Position numbers and translations under genes: made by a program
Source of the DNA: an uncultured Caldimonas sp.
GTDB lineage: Bacteria; Pseudomonadota; Gammaproteobacteria; Burkholderiales; Burkholderiaceae
DNA length: 64,000 nt
Assembly (NCBI RefSeq): GCF_946480305.1
Contig: NZ_CAMLJQ010000010.1
Coordinates: 1 to 64,000 of the forward strand
Direction: 5' to 3'
Part shown: in pieces, positions 1 to 8,612 of the stretch
Layout: each line of letters starts with the position of its first letter
How positions within the stretch are numbered: the stretch's first letter is position 1
Notes under the pieces: generated by a model
The model's input: only the letters and a program-made list of their open reading frames with translations
Database searches by the model: none
Told to the model about the DNA's origin: nothing

Positions 1-47
1 CCCCCACCATGTCAAGGTGGTGCTCTAACCAGCTGAGCTACGCGCCT
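1..47 (-). tRNA. tRNA-Val (anticodon GAC), 3' part outside the window
   Basis: Read on the minus strand from position 47, the sequence gives a 7-base acceptor strand, TA at positions 8-9, a D-arm (GCTC...GAGC) and an anticodon arm with stem CCACC/GGTGG and loop TTGACAT. The anticodon is therefore GAC, decoding valine GUC. The variable and T arms and the 3' acceptor strand lie beyond the left edge. It is on the same strand as relA and 46 bases downstream of its stop. Confidence 0.93.
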
Positions 48-93
48 AAAGAAGCCGAGACTATAGCACGATTCGAAACGCGTTGACCAGCCG

Positions 94-2346
94 CTACTTG
101 CGCCGCGCCACACGCACGCCTGGAATCTGCGAGACCAGACCCAGCACGTGGGCAAGGCGCGCCGAGTCGGACACCTCCACGGTGAACGTCATCCATGCCG
201 TTTCGCGAACCGATTGCGTGTGCACGCCCGTGACGTTCATCTTCTCTTTCGCAAAGACTTCCGAGATGTCTCGCAGCAGCCCCTGGCGGTCGTTCGCCTC
301 CACGGCCACGTCCACCGGGTACACCGCCGGCTTGTCGGTCGGACCGGTTCCCCACTGGACCGCGATCACGCGCTCCGGTTGACGCCCGGCCATCTGCCTG
401 AAGTTGGAGCAATCGACACGGTGCACGGCCACGCCCTTGCCCTTGGTCACGAAGCCGCCGATGGGGTCCGGCGGTGCCGGCTTGCAGCAACGCGCCAGTT
501 GCGTCAGCAGCGACTCGATGCCGACCACGAGCACGCCGCCCTTGGGCGAAAGCCCGTCGCTGCGCGACTTCTTCAGTGCGATGAAGTCGTCTTGCGGAAT
601 CGGCGGCTCGCTGGGGCGCAGCACGTTCTCGATGTTGCGCAGCGAGTATTCGTCCTTGCCGACCACGTCGAACAACGCATCGGCGTTCTTGAAGCCCAGT
701 TGCGCTGCCAGATCCTCGAGCTTGGTCGCCGTGCGTCCTTCGCGTTGGAGCAGCTTTTCGACCAGCTCGCGGCCTTTGGCGATGGTCTGTTGCTGCGCGA
801 GCGCGTTGAACCAGGCCCGCACCTTGGCTCGCGCACGCGAGCTCTTCAGGTAGCCCAGCTCGGGGTTGAGCCAGTCCATCGACGGCCCCCCTTCCTTCAG
901 CGCGATGATCTCCACTGTCTGGCCGCTCTGCAGCGGCGTGTACAGCGGCACCATCGCACCGTCCACCTTGGCACCTCGGCAGCGATGGCCCAGGTCGGTG
1001 TGCAGCGTGTAGGCGAAGTCGACCGGTGTCGCGTCCTTCGGCAGCTCGACGATGGCCGCCTGGGGCGTGAACACGTAGATGCGATCGTCGAACACCGCCG
1101 CCCCTGCTTCGCCGCCCTGCCCTGCGAAGTCGCGCTCCCAGGCGAGCAACTGCCGCAGCACCGCCTTGCGCGCTTCCGCGACCTGCGCCTCGAAGTCGCC
1201 CGAGGCGCTCACACCACCGTAGCCTTTGGTACCCGCCTCCTTGTAGGCCCAATGTGCCGCCACGCCATGCTCGGCATGGTCGTGCATCTCCCGCGTGCGG
1301 ATCTGGATTTCGATAGCGCGACCCCGCTCGTCGTACACCACCGTGTGCAGCGACTGGTAGCCGTTGGGCTTGGGGCGGGCGATGTAGTCGTCGAACTCCT
1401 CGGGCAACGGCCGGTACGCCTCGTGCACCACGCTCAACGCGGCATAGCAGTCGCGCACGGTCGGCACCACGACCCGCAGCGCGCGGATGTCGAACACGTG
1501 GTCGAAGTCCAGCTGCTTGCCGCGCATCTTCTTCCAGATGCTGTAGATGTGCTTGGGGCGGCCCTGCACTTCCGCGTTGATGCCATGCCGCTTCAACAGC
1601 TCGCTGACCTGCTCGCGCAGCGTGTGCACCACCAGTTCGCGCTCGACGCGCTTCTCGTCGAGCATGCGGGCGATGGTCTTGTAGGCCTCGGGCTCGAGGA
1701 AGCGGAACGACAGGTCTTCCAGCTCCCACTTCAGCTGCCAGATGCCCAAGCGGTTGGCGAGCGGCGCGAACACCTGCAGCGACTCGCGCGCCAGCACCAG
1801 CGGGCAATCGCGCTTCGACTGTGCGTAGTAGCGCAGGGTTTGCAGCCTCGATGCGAGTCGCAACAGCACCACGCGCAGGTCTTTCGAGAACGCGAGCAGC
1901 ATCTTGCGCACGCGTTCCGTCTGCTCGGCGCGCATTTCCTCGTCCACCAGCGCATCGCGCGCATTGCGCTGGATCTGCACCAGCTTGCGTGTGGCGCCCA
2001 CCAGCCCGGCATAAGAGCTGCCAAAGGCCTTGCCGATCGCTTCTTCCGGCCGGGTCAGGTATTCACCGACATAGACGAGGTATACCGCGGCGAGCATCGA
2101 GGGTGATGCGCCAATGCTCTTCAGGATGGCTGCAACGCCTTCCGTGTGATGTAGCGCTTCCTCGCCGGTGTCCAGCAGTTGGCCGGTGAGCAACGGCACG
2201 GCAAAGGCGCGGGCACGTTCGAGCCGCGCGTGTTCCTCGGCCATCACCTCCGGCGTGGCCTTCTGTGCAAGCGAGCGATCGACGTCGCCCGCCAATGCAA
2301 CGATGGCCGCGGTGTCGCGGCCGGCGTCCTGCAATCCGGTTTTCAT
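94..2346 (-). CDS. relA: RelA-type (p)ppGpp synthetase
   Basis: A 750-residue RelA/SpoT-family enzyme that makes (p)ppGpp from ATP and GTP/GDP during amino-acid starvation, working on stalled ribosomes. The synthetase domain lies at about 240-365, with GRPKHIYSIWKKM near 262-274 and the acidic EFDD motif near 317-320 followed by RPKPNGYQSLH, as in monofunctional RelA. A TGS domain follows near 420-480 and an ACT domain near 670-745. The N-terminal hydrolase region (about 60-110) lacks the HD and ED metal residues (AAVYLVYVGEYL where active enzymes have a HDxxED motif), so it is synthase-only by inference. The ATG overlaps the stop of the upstream hydrolase (ATGA), so the two are probably co-transcribed. 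Confidence 0.95.
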   Translation of the reverse strand: MKTGLQDAGRDTAAIVALAGDVDRSLAQKATPEVMAEEHARLERARAFAVPLLTGQLLDTGEEALHHTEGVAAILKSIGASPSMLAAVYLVYVGEYLTRPEEAIGKAFGSSYAGLVGATRKLVQIQRNARDALVDEEMRAEQTERVRKMLLAFSKDLRVVLLRLASRLQTLRYYAQSKRDCPLVLARESLQVFAPLANRLGIWQLKWELEDLSFRFLEPEAYKTIARMLDEKRVERELVVHTLREQVSELLKRHGINAEVQGRPKHIYSIWKKMRGKQLDFDHVFDIRALRVVVPTVRDCYAALSVVHEAYRPLPEEFDDYIARPKPNGYQSLHTVVYDERGRAIEIQIRTREMHDHAEHGVAAHWAYKEAGTKGYGGVSASGDFEAQVAEARKAVLRQLLAWERDFAGQGGEAGAAVFDDRIYVFTPQAAIVELPKDATPVDFAYTLHTDLGHRCRGAKVDGAMVPLYTPLQSGQTVEIIALKEGGPSMDWLNPELGYLKSSRARAKVRAWFNALAQQQTIAKGRELVEKLLQREGRTATKLEDLAAQLGFKNADALFDVVGKDEYSLRNIENVLRPSEPPIPQDDFIALKKSRSDGLSPKGGVLVVGIESLLTQLARCCKPAPPDPIGGFVTKGKGVAVHRVDCSNFRQMAGRQPERVIAVQWGTGPTDKPAVYPVDVAVEANDRQGLLRDISEVFAKEKMNVTGVHTQSVRETAWMTFTVEVSDSARLAHVLGLVSQIPGVRVARRK

Positions 2347-3227
2347 GGCGCGGTCAGGAACTCCTGCACCACGGCGATCTGCTCGGGCGTTACCAGCGTC
2401 GGCGCGTGGCCCACGCCTGGGAACTCGTGCACCGCAGCCTTCGGTCCCCGCTGCGCCATGGCCATCGCAGTCTCGTGCGTCAACAGATCCGATTCAGCGC
2501 CGCGTATCACCAGGGTGCGGGCCTTCACTGCGTCATAGCGCTGCCACAACAGCTCCTGCAGTGCCCCCACGGCCTTGGGGTCGGTGGCGTGGAACGGCAC
2601 CGCGATGCGCGGATCGTAGTGCGGCACGAACCCCTCACCCTTGTCGTCGGACAGCGGCCGCAGCATCGGTTCGGTCAGGGCCAGCCACTGCTCTCGCGTG
2701 TGCGGCCCGAAGCCCTGCGAGATCGACCACATGTAGTCGGCCGCTTCTTCCAAGGTGGCGAACCGGGGTGCATGCCCCACATAGGTGCCGATGCGCGCCA
2801 GCGCTTGCGCCTCGATCACCGGCCCCACGTCGTTCAACACCAGCCGGCGCACAGGGCTGCCGGGCAGCGAGGCCAGGCCGAGGCCGATCAGCCCGCCCAT
2901 GGACGTGCCGAGCCAGTCGAGAGTCCTGGCATTGAGCCGTGCCAGGAGCGTCACCATGTCGGCCACGTAGGTCGGGATCTGGTAGCCCATCGGGTCGCCC
3001 AACCAGTCGGAGCGCCCTCGGCCCACCACGTCCGGGCAGACCACACGGTATTCGTCGCGCAACGCCTTCGCCAGGCTGTCGAAATCGCGTCCCTGGCGCG
3101 ACAGCCCATGGGCACACACCAGCACCTTCGTGTTGGCCGGATCGCCCCATTCCCAGTAGGCCATGCGGTGCAGTCCCTGGGCATCGAGACATTGCACGAA
3201 GTCCAGGCGGGGCTCAGTCATTTTCAA
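2343..3227 (-). CDS. Alpha/beta hydrolase
   Basis: A 294-residue cytoplasmic alpha/beta-hydrolase-fold protein with no signal peptide. It has the oxyanion-loop HGLSRQGRDF near 40-49, the nucleophile elbow GTSMGG, and a late histidine in GVGHAPTL that would complete the Ser-Asp-His triad. The substrate cannot be read from the sequence; esterases, lactonases and dehalogenases share this fold. Its stop overlaps the start of relA by four bases, suggesting translational coupling. It is divergent from the 3-hydroxybutyrate dehydrogenase gene, about 60 bases away, so a polyester or hydroxyacid-ester substrate is conceivable but unproven. Confidence 0.85.
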   Translation of the reverse strand: MKMTEPRLDFVQCLDAQGLHRMAYWEWGDPANTKVLVCAHGLSRQGRDFDSLAKALRDEYRVVCPDVVGRGRSDWLGDPMGYQIPTYVADMVTLLARLNARTLDWLGTSMGGLIGLGLASLPGSPVRRLVLNDVGPVIEAQALARIGTYVGHAPRFATLEEAADYMWSISQGFGPHTREQWLALTEPMLRPLSDDKGEGFVPHYDPRIAVPFHATDPKAVGALQELLWQRYDAVKARTLVIRGAESDLLTHETAMAMAQRGPKAAVHEFPGVGHAPTLVTPEQIAVVQEFLTAP

Positions 3228-3288
3228 GAAACCTCACTCGTCATAATGCGGCGAACGCCTATCGCAACGATATCAAAGAGGACTGCAC

Positions 3289-4059
3289 ATGTTGAAAGGA
3301 AAAACGGCACTCGTCACGGGATCGACCAGTGGCATCGGCCTCGGCATTGCCAAGTCGCTCGCCCAACAGGGTGCCAACATCGTGCTCAACGGCTTTGGCG
3401 AGGTCGATGCAGCCAAGGCCGAAGTGGCAGCGCTCGGCGTCAAGGTGGGCTACCACGGCGCCGACATGAGCAAGCCGGCCGAGATCGAGGATCTGATGCG
3501 CTATGCGCAGTCGGAGTTCGGTGGCGTCGACATCCTCGTGAACAACGCCGGCATCCAGCACGTGGCGAATGTCGAGGATTTCCCCGTGGAGAAGTGGGAC
3601 GCGATCATCGCGATCAACCTGACGTCGGCCTTTCACACCACACGGCTGGCCCTGCCTGGCATGAAGGCAAAGGACTGGGGACGGGTCATCAACGTCGCCT
3701 CCACCCACGGGTTGGTGGCTTCGGCACAGAAGTCGGCTTATGTCGCCTCCAAGCACGGCATCGTCGGTTTCACCAAGGCGGTGGCGCTGGAAACCGCCAC
3801 CACCGGTGTCACGGTCAATGCCATCTGCCCCGGCTGGGTGCTGACGCCCCTGGTGCAGAAGCAGGTCGACGCCCGCGCGCAGAACGAAGGCGTCGCGGTG
3901 GACGAAGCCAAGCGCCGGCTGCTGGCCGAGAAGCAGCCTTCGCTGCAGTTCACGACACCGGAGCAACTCGGCGAACTGGCCGTGTTCCTGTGCTCCGATG
4001 CCGCATCGAACGTGCGCGGCGTCGCGTGGAACATGGATGGCGGCTGGGCCGCGCAATAG
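3289..4059 (+). CDS. bdhA: D-3-hydroxybutyrate dehydrogenase
   Basis: A 256-residue short-chain dehydrogenase that oxidises D-3-hydroxybutyrate to acetoacetate with NAD, feeding polyhydroxybutyrate breakdown products into central metabolism. It has the Rossmann motif TGSTSGIG at 10-17, NNAG near 84, the catalytic serine in NVASTHG, and the YVASK tyrosine-lysine pair. The C-terminal region (CPGWVLTPLVQKQ, then GVAWNMDGGW) is characteristic of the hydroxybutyrate dehydrogenase subgroup. AGAGGA lies 7-8 bases before the ATG. The gene is monocistronic and converges on the SIMPL gene. Assignment within the large SDR family rests on overall resemblance. Confidence 0.9.
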   Translation: MLKGKTALVTGSTSGIGLGIAKSLAQQGANIVLNGFGEVDAAKAEVAALGVKVGYHGADMSKPAEIEDLMRYAQSEFGGVDILVNNAGIQHVANVEDFPVEKWDAIIAINLTSAFHTTRLALPGMKAKDWGRVINVASTHGLVASAQKSAYVASKHGIVGFTKAVALETATTGVTVNAICPGWVLTPLVQKQVDARAQNEGVAVDEAKRRLLAEKQPSLQFTTPEQLGELAVFLCSDAASNVRGVAWNMDGGWAAQ

Positions 4060-4095
4060 CAGGCGCTCCTGCCCAGGGCCCGCCACAGCACGCAA

Positions 4096-4117
4096 CGGCG
4101 GCATCCGAGTGCCGCCG
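4096..4117. terminator. Hairpin between convergent genes
   Basis: An 8-bp perfect stem (CGGCGGCA / TGCCGCCG) with a six-base loop lies between the convergent bdhA and SIMPL genes. There is no T-tract on either side, so it is at best a Rho-assisted or bidirectional stop. The remainder of this 126-base gap shows nothing else. Confidence 0.35.
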
Positions 4118-4185
4118 CAGTCCGGCTCGGCCGGCCTGCCGGCAGCACCTCCTCGCGCGGGCGGCCGAAGAACGTGGGAGGTGGC

Positions 4186-4902
4186 CTACTTCAGCGCCAC
4201 GCTGCCACTGACCGTGACCGTCACGACCGCCTTGCCCGCCTCCACCGGCACGGCGGCATCCTCGGCCATCGCTGATTTGGCCCGCATCAGCATCGGTTGC
4301 GGGTAGCCGCCCGGTTCGCTGGTCGACACGTTCACCTCGCGCAGCACGTACCCTGCAAAGCCGAACTGTTTTGCGTATTCCTGCGCCTTGGCCTTGTAGT
4401 TCGCGATCGCCCGTGCCGCCGCCTCCGCCGCGTGGCGCTCCCGCGCTTCGCGCGACAGGCTCTGCGTGATGTTGGCGATCGTCACGGTGTTCAAGCGGCC
4501 GGCCACCTGCGCGATGCGGGGCAGGTCCTTGCCCTCGAGCACCAGTTCTGCGGTGCCTTGCCAACCGGTGATGCGGCCTTGCGAGTTGTGGCGCGGGTAG
4601 AGCGAAAAGTTGCCGGTGCGCACCTCCATCAGCCCGGGTTGCGCCGCCTTGCGCGCTTCCGCCAGCGCAGCATCCAGCGCCTGCTTCAACCCGTTCTGGA
4701 CCGAGGCCGCTTCGCTGCCTTCTCTGGTCGTGTGCAACGTGATGGTGAGTTGGTCGTTGGTGACCTCGACGCTGGCATTGGCGTCGAGGCTGACGACATT
4801 TTGCGGCTCGGCAAGCACGGCAACGGTGGACTGCGCCGATGCGGCGGTCGAACCCAATACGGCCGCCAACACGACAGGGGCCACGACGAAACGGAGTGCC
4901 AT
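4186..4902 (-). CDS. Periplasmic SIMPL (DUF541) protein
   Basis: A 238-residue exported protein of the SIMPL/DUF541 family. The N-terminus (MALRFVVAPVVLAAVLGSTA) is a classical signal peptide with cleavage near ASA-Q. The mature part carries the family pattern: a beta-rich start (VSLDANASVEVTNDQLTITL), a helical middle of repeated alanine-rich turns, and a closing VTVTVSGSVAL strand. Family members resemble E. coli YggE, linked to oxidative-stress tolerance, but the biochemical role is unknown. The ATG at 4902 is preferred over an in-frame TTG at 4917 because AAAGGAAG precedes it at good spacing. Confidence 0.85.
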   Translation of the reverse strand: MALRFVVAPVVLAAVLGSTAASAQSTVAVLAEPQNVVSLDANASVEVTNDQLTITLHTTREGSEAASVQNGLKQALDAALAEARKAAQPGLMEVRTGNFSLYPRHNSQGRITGWQGTAELVLEGKDLPRIAQVAGRLNTVTIANITQSLSREARERHAAEAAARAIANYKAKAQEYAKQFGFAGYVLREVNVSTSEPGGYPQPMLMRAKSAMAEDAAVPVEAGKAVVTVTVSGSVALK

Positions 4903-5052
4903 TCTTCTTCCTTTCAACAGGCGAACGTGAAGATTTTCACTTCCTAACGCAGCCCGGAGCGCAATGGGGTCACGCCGACGACTTCAGTTGATATTTATCT
5001 GTCGGAGGGCGGGGAGAATCCTCTGGACACGCGATGAAGTTAGGCGCAAGAT

Positions 5053-5118
5053 TTGTAACAGTTGGTCAGACCGGGCAAAAATGCTCAGTTGCGCCGCACA
5101 AAATCCCGCCTGTTACAA
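5053..5118. promoter_or_regulatory. Inverted TTGTAACAG / CTGTTACAA sites upstream of ompR
   Basis: Two perfect 9-base half-sites, TTGTAACAG at 5053-5061 and CTGTTACAA at 5110-5118, face each other across 48 bases directly before the ompR start. The GTAAC/GTTAC core resembles the core of enterobacterial OmpR boxes, so autoregulation is plausible. This is inference from motif resemblance; another regulator could use the sites. Confidence 0.4.
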
Positions 5119-5135
5119 GTTCGGGAGCTTTGCTC

Positions 5136-5873
5136 ATGACATCTCAAACGCCCAATGCCCGCATGGACCGTGTCGTGGTCGTCGATGACGACGCGCGTAT
5201 TCGCGACCTGCTTCGCCGCTACCTGACCCAGGAAGGCTTCGAAGTCCTGCTGGCCGAGGACGCCAAGGCACTGAACCGCGTGCTCACCCGCGAGACGGTC
5301 GACCTGATCGTGCTCGACCTGATGCTGCCGGGGGAGGACGGCCTGTCGATCTGCCGCCGCCTGCGTGCAGCCAACGACGCCACGCCCATCATCATGCTCA
5401 CCGCGAAAGTGGAGGACGTGGACCGCATCGTCGGCCTCGAAGTCGGCGCGGACGACTACCTGCCCAAGCCCTTCAATCCGCGCGAACTGCTGGCCCGTAT
5501 CCACGCCGTGCTGCGCCGCCGCCCCACGCTCGAGGCGCCTGGCGCCCCCGCCAAGGAGCCGCAGAGTGTCGTGTTCGGCCCGTTCGAGTTCGACCTCGCG
5601 CTGCGCCGCCTGACCAAGGACGGCGAGCCCATGCCACTGACCACCGGCGAGTTCTCGATGCTGAAAGCGCTGGTACGCCACCCGCGCCAACCGCTGTCGC
5701 GCGACAAGCTGGCCCAACTGGCCCGCGGCCGCGAATTCGAGCCCTTCGACCGCAGCCTGGACGTGCAGATCTCGCGCCTGCGCAAGATGATCGAACCCGA
5801 TCCGTCCCAGCCGCGCTACATCCAGACCGTCTGGGGCGTCGGCTACGTCTTCGTGCCGGACGGCACGGCCTGA
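5136..5873 (+). CDS. ompR: OmpR-family response regulator
   Basis: A 245-residue two-component response regulator. The receiver domain (about 10-128) has the acidic pair in VVVVDDD, phospho-acceptor Asp61 in VLDLMLPGEDG, the conserved Thr in IIMLTAK, and Lys in YLPKPFNP. The C-terminal OmpR/PhoB winged helix (about 145-240) ends with RYIQTVWGVGYVFVPDG. The ATG at 5136 is chosen because GGGAG lies 7-8 bases upstream; the frame stays open to 5034 but that stretch is not protein-like. It lies 116 bases before envZ, its likely partner. In Burkholderiales such pairs answer envelope or osmotic cues; the exact signal is not visible. Confidence 0.93.
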   Translation: MTSQTPNARMDRVVVVDDDARIRDLLRRYLTQEGFEVLLAEDAKALNRVLTRETVDLIVLDLMLPGEDGLSICRRLRAANDATPIIMLTAKVEDVDRIVGLEVGADDYLPKPFNPRELLARIHAVLRRRPTLEAPGAPAKEPQSVVFGPFEFDLALRRLTKDGEPMPLTTGEFSMLKALVRHPRQPLSRDKLAQLARGREFEPFDRSLDVQISRLRKMIEPDPSQPRYIQTVWGVGYVFVPDGTA

Positions 5874-5912
5874 GCTTCCTCCGCCCGCGCGGCCTCTCGC
5901 CGCGCTCTGCCT

Positions 5913-5975
5913 GACTGCCCCGACCTCTTCCTTGCCGCAGCCGTGCGGCAGGAAGGGGCATACTCCGGGGCAGTC
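5913..5975 (+). repeat. Nested hairpin in the ompR-envZ gap
   Basis: The outer arms GACTGCCCCG (5913-5922) and CGGGGCAGTC (5966-5975) are perfectly complementary over 10 bases. They enclose an inner hairpin, CTTCCTTGCCGCA against TGCGGCAGGAAG with one bulged T and a GCCG loop. The structure ends 14 bases before the envZ ATG, which has no obvious Shine-Dalgarno. It could lower envZ translation or partly terminate the message, setting a high regulator-to-kinase ratio. This function is inferred. Confidence 0.55.
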
Positions 5976-5989
5976 GCTTTTCCTCGTTC

Positions 5990-7324
5990 ATGGCCCGTAA
6001 ACGCGTCACACTCAGCCTCTTCTGGCGTACCTTCATCCTGCTCGGCGTCCTGCTGGGCTTCGGCATCTTTGCCTGGGTGCAGACCTTTCGGGCCCTGGAA
6101 TTCGAACCCCGCGCGGTGCAGGCGGCGCAGCAGCTTGCCAGCCTGGTGAACCTGTCACGTGCGGCGCTCCGCTATGCCGACAGCATCAACCGCGTCACGC
6201 TGCTGAAGACCATCTCGGAGCAGGAGTCCATCAAGCTGCAGCCGAGCGAAAAGACCGACCGCTACGAACCCTTCGAGACAGACCGGTTCACGCGCCGCAT
6301 CGGCCAGGAACTGCGCTCGCGCCTCGGGCCCACGACCATCGTCGCCACCAGCGTCAACGACACCCCGGGCCTGTGGATCGACTTCACCATCGAGAACGAC
6401 CGCTACTGGCTGCAGGTCGACCCCGGCCGCGTGCAGGCGGTGGCAGGCCGCACCTGGTTCATCTGGGTCAGCATCGCGCTGCTGGCCACCATCCTCGGCT
6501 CGGCCGGGGTGGCAAGGCTGATCAACCAGCCGCTGAAGCAGCTGTCGTTCGCCGCCAGCCGCATCCGCGAAGGCGAGTTCGAATCCCGCCTTGACGAAGA
6601 AACGCTGACCAGCGAGATCCGCGAGGTCAACATGGGCTTCAACCGGATGGCGAGAGAACTGGCCAAGGTGGAAGAAGACCGCGCGGTGATGCTGGCCGGC
6701 ATCTCGCATGACCTGCGCACGCCGTTGGCGCGGCTGCGCCTCGAAGCCGAGATGAGCGTCAACGACGAGGAGGCGCGGCGCAACATGGCGGCCGACATCG
6801 ACCAGCTCGACGCCATCATCGACAAGTTCATGGACTACGCCCGCCCGGGCGAGGTCAAGCTGGTGCCGGTGCACCTGAGCAGCATCGTCGATCGCGAGAT
6901 CGCTGCCTTCCGCGACACCAACCAGATCCGCATCGTCTCGCGCGTGGCCATCGACACCAAGGTGATGGCCGACGACACCGAACTCGGTCGCGTGCTCGCC
7001 AACCTGTTCGAGAACGCGCGCCGCTATGGCCGCTCGGCCAACAGCGGCATCGCGCGAGTGGAAGTGACGTATGCGCGCACCGGCCCCTGGGTGATCATCA
7101 CCGTGCGCGACCACGGCGCCGGCGTGCCGCCCGAGAAGCTGCCCCAGCTCACCACGCCGTTCTTCCGCGGTGACGCGGCGCGCACCGCGGCCACCGGTGC
7201 CGGCCTGGGTCTGGCCGTCGTCGAAAAGACCGTGATGCGCATGGGCGGCACGTTCGAGCTGTCGAACGCGATGCCCCCTGACACGGGCCTGATCGCCCGC
7301 ATCCGGCTCAAGAAGGCGCCCTGA
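5990..7324 (+). CDS. envZ: EnvZ-like sensor histidine kinase
   Basis: A 444-residue inner-membrane histidine kinase. There is a first membrane segment at about 10-30 (FWRTFILLGVLLGFGIFAW), a periplasmic domain to about 155, a second membrane segment near 158-178, and a HAMP linker beginning LINQPLKQLSFAASRIREG. The HisKA box is AGISHDLRTPLARLRLE, with His240 as phosphorylation site. The ATPase part shows an N-box (NLFENARRYG), DHGAGVPP, and a G2 box (GAGLGLAVV). It pairs with the upstream OmpR regulator. The gene ends 12 bases before the convergent ispF stop. Confidence 0.92.
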   Translation: MARKRVTLSLFWRTFILLGVLLGFGIFAWVQTFRALEFEPRAVQAAQQLASLVNLSRAALRYADSINRVTLLKTISEQESIKLQPSEKTDRYEPFETDRFTRRIGQELRSRLGPTTIVATSVNDTPGLWIDFTIENDRYWLQVDPGRVQAVAGRTWFIWVSIALLATILGSAGVARLINQPLKQLSFAASRIREGEFESRLDEETLTSEIREVNMGFNRMARELAKVEEDRAVMLAGISHDLRTPLARLRLEAEMSVNDEEARRNMAADIDQLDAIIDKFMDYARPGEVKLVPVHLSSIVDREIAAFRDTNQIRIVSRVAIDTKVMADDTELGRVLANLFENARRYGRSANSGIARVEVTYARTGPWVIITVRDHGAGVPPEKLPQLTTPFFRGDAARTAATGAGLGLAVVEKTVMRMGGTFELSNAMPPDTGLIARIRLKKAP

Positions 7325-7336
7325 ACGCTTCCGCGC

Positions 7337-7819
7337 TCAGGCGGCGCGGCGAAGCAGCGCGACCGCCCGCGCCTCGATCGATTCCTGACGCCCGACGGGC
7401 CCGAGCTTCTCCGCCGTCTTCGCCTTTACGTTGACCTGCTGCGGTTCGCACCCCAGCGCTGCGGCCACGCGCTCGCGCATTGCCGGGATGTGCGGCGCCA
7501 TCTTCGGCGCCTGCGCCACGATGGTGCTGTCCACATTCACCAGCTCCCACCCCTGCTCGCGGACCCGTCGCATCGCCTCGCTCAGCAGCACCGAAGAATC
7601 CGCCCCCTTGAAGCGCTCGTCGGTATCCGGGAAGTGTCGACCGATATCACCCAGGCCCGCCGCGCCAAGCACTGCGTCGGTGATCGCGTGCAGCAGCGCA
7701 TCGGCATCCGAATGGCCCAGCAAACCCAGCGTGTGGGGAATCTCCACGCCGCCGAGGATCAGCTTGCGCCCTGCCACGAGTGCGTGGGTGTCCCAGCCCT
7801 CACCGATACGGAAGTCCAT
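7337..7819 (-). CDS. ispF: 2-C-methyl-D-erythritol 2,4-cyclodiphosphate synthase
   Basis: A 160-residue enzyme of the MEP isoprenoid pathway that cyclises CDP-methylerythritol 2-phosphate with loss of CMP. The metal site residues are in GWDTHAL (Asp8, His10) and [11 protein letters not shown] (His near 42), and [10 protein letters not shown] plus the C-terminal [13 protein letters not shown] are family signatures. The length matches the roughly 160-residue family norm. The ATG shares one base with the ispD stop (TGATG), so translation is probably coupled. ispD-ispF adjacency is common in proteobacteria. Confidence 0.97.
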   Translation of the reverse strand: MDFRIGEGWDTHALVAGRKLILGGVEIPHTLGLLGHSDADALLHAITDAVLGAAGLGDIGRHFPDTDERFKGADSSVLLSEAMRRVREQGWELVNVDSTIVAQAPKMAPHIPAMRERVAAALGCEPQQVNVKAKTAEKLGPVGRQESIEARAVALLRRAA

Positions 7820-8511
7820 CAGCGCGTCCTCAGCAAACGTTCCGCCAGCTCGAAGTCCTGCGGATAGGTGACCTTGAAGTTTTCCAGCGAACCACGGACC
7901 AGCCTCGGGGCATGCCCGAGCATCTCGATGGCGCTCGCTTCGTCGGTGACGGCAGCGCCCGCCTGTGCGAGTGCCGGCCGCAGCAGACCCAGGCGGAACA
8001 TCTGGGGCGTCTGCGCCTGCCACTTGCCGGCACGCTCCACCGTGCCGGTTGCGCGTCCGTCGGCTTCCTGCTTCAACGTGTCGGGGACCGGCAAGGCCAG
8101 CAAGCCGCCGACCTCATCGTCCTGGCAGGCATCGATCAGTGCGTCGACCCACGCGGGCTGCAGCAGGCAGCGTGCTGCATCGTGCACCAGCACCCAGTCG
8201 TGAGGCTGCACGCCGCGCTCGACCAGCGCGGCCAGGCCATTGGCGACGGATTCGGCACGCGTTGCACCGCCCACCCGCTCGACCCAGCCCGTGAAGCCCG
8301 GCGCTGCGTGCTCGAACTGCACGTCGCCGGCCGACAGCACCACCATCACCCCCGCCAGCCGTGGCACCGCCTGCAGCGCGGCCAGCGTGTGCGCGACAAG
8401 CGACCTCCCGGCCACCTGCGCATACTGCTTCGGCCCGCCGGCCCCTGCACGCTCGCCGACACCGGCACATGGCACGAGAGCGAATAGGCGCGGAGGCTCG
8501 GTGGAATACAT
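7819..8511 (-). CDS. ispD: 2-C-methyl-D-erythritol 4-phosphate cytidylyltransferase
   Basis: A 230-residue cytidylyltransferase joining CTP to methylerythritol 4-phosphate, the third step of the MEP pathway. The N-terminal nucleotide-binding motif is [19 protein letters not shown] (about 12-30), where the usual GxGxRxG...PKQ pattern is kept. VHDAARCLL and a C-terminal EASAIEMLG also match the family. It is the promoter-proximal gene of ispD-ispF and is divergent from mfd with about 100 bases between starts. Confidence 0.96.
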   Translation of the reverse strand: MYSTEPPRLFALVPCAGVGERAGAGGPKQYAQVAGRSLVAHTLAALQAVPRLAGVMVVLSAGDVQFEHAAPGFTGWVERVGGATRAESVANGLAALVERGVQPHDWVLVHDAARCLLQPAWVDALIDACQDDEVGGLLALPVPDTLKQEADGRATGTVERAGKWQAQTPQMFRLGLLRPALAQAGAAVTDEASAIEMLGHAPRLVRGSLENFKVTYPQDFELAERLLRTR

Positions 8512-8543
8512 CTGGGCGGCCGGGTGGAGGAAGGGCGGAATTC

Positions 8544-8590
8544 TATAATTCAGCGTCTTTTTCGCCCCGGGACAAACGCTCCCGGGGCGA
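8544..8590 (+). promoter_or_regulatory. -10 box followed by a GC hairpin in the mfd leader
   Basis: A consensus TATAAT stands at 8544-8549, inside the near-palindrome GAATTCTATAATTC; no good -35 is seen. About 12 bases on, TCGCCCCGGGA (8562-8572) and TCCCGGGGCGA (8580-8590) form a perfect 11-bp stem with a seven-base loop, followed by TTTGCATTTG. A transcript from this promoter would begin almost at the hairpin. It may be an attenuator ahead of mfd, a 5' stabiliser, or the terminator of a very short RNA. Confidence 0.5.
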
Positions 8591-8612
8591 TTTGCATTTG
8601 TCGTCCATCTGC

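Noticed and set aside
148..2106. 652-codon plus-strand frame across relA
   Set aside because: Antisense to a clear RelA protein; composition is arginine- and histidine-rich with no recognisable domain, as expected for a high-GC shadow frame.
5034..5135. 34-codon N-terminal extension of OmpR
   Set aside because: The family N-terminus and a Shine-Dalgarno place the start at 5136; the extension overlaps the TTGTAACAG regulatory sites.
8361..8612. 84-codon N-terminal extension of Mfd
   Set aside because: It runs through the promoter and hairpin and into the opposing ispD coding region.
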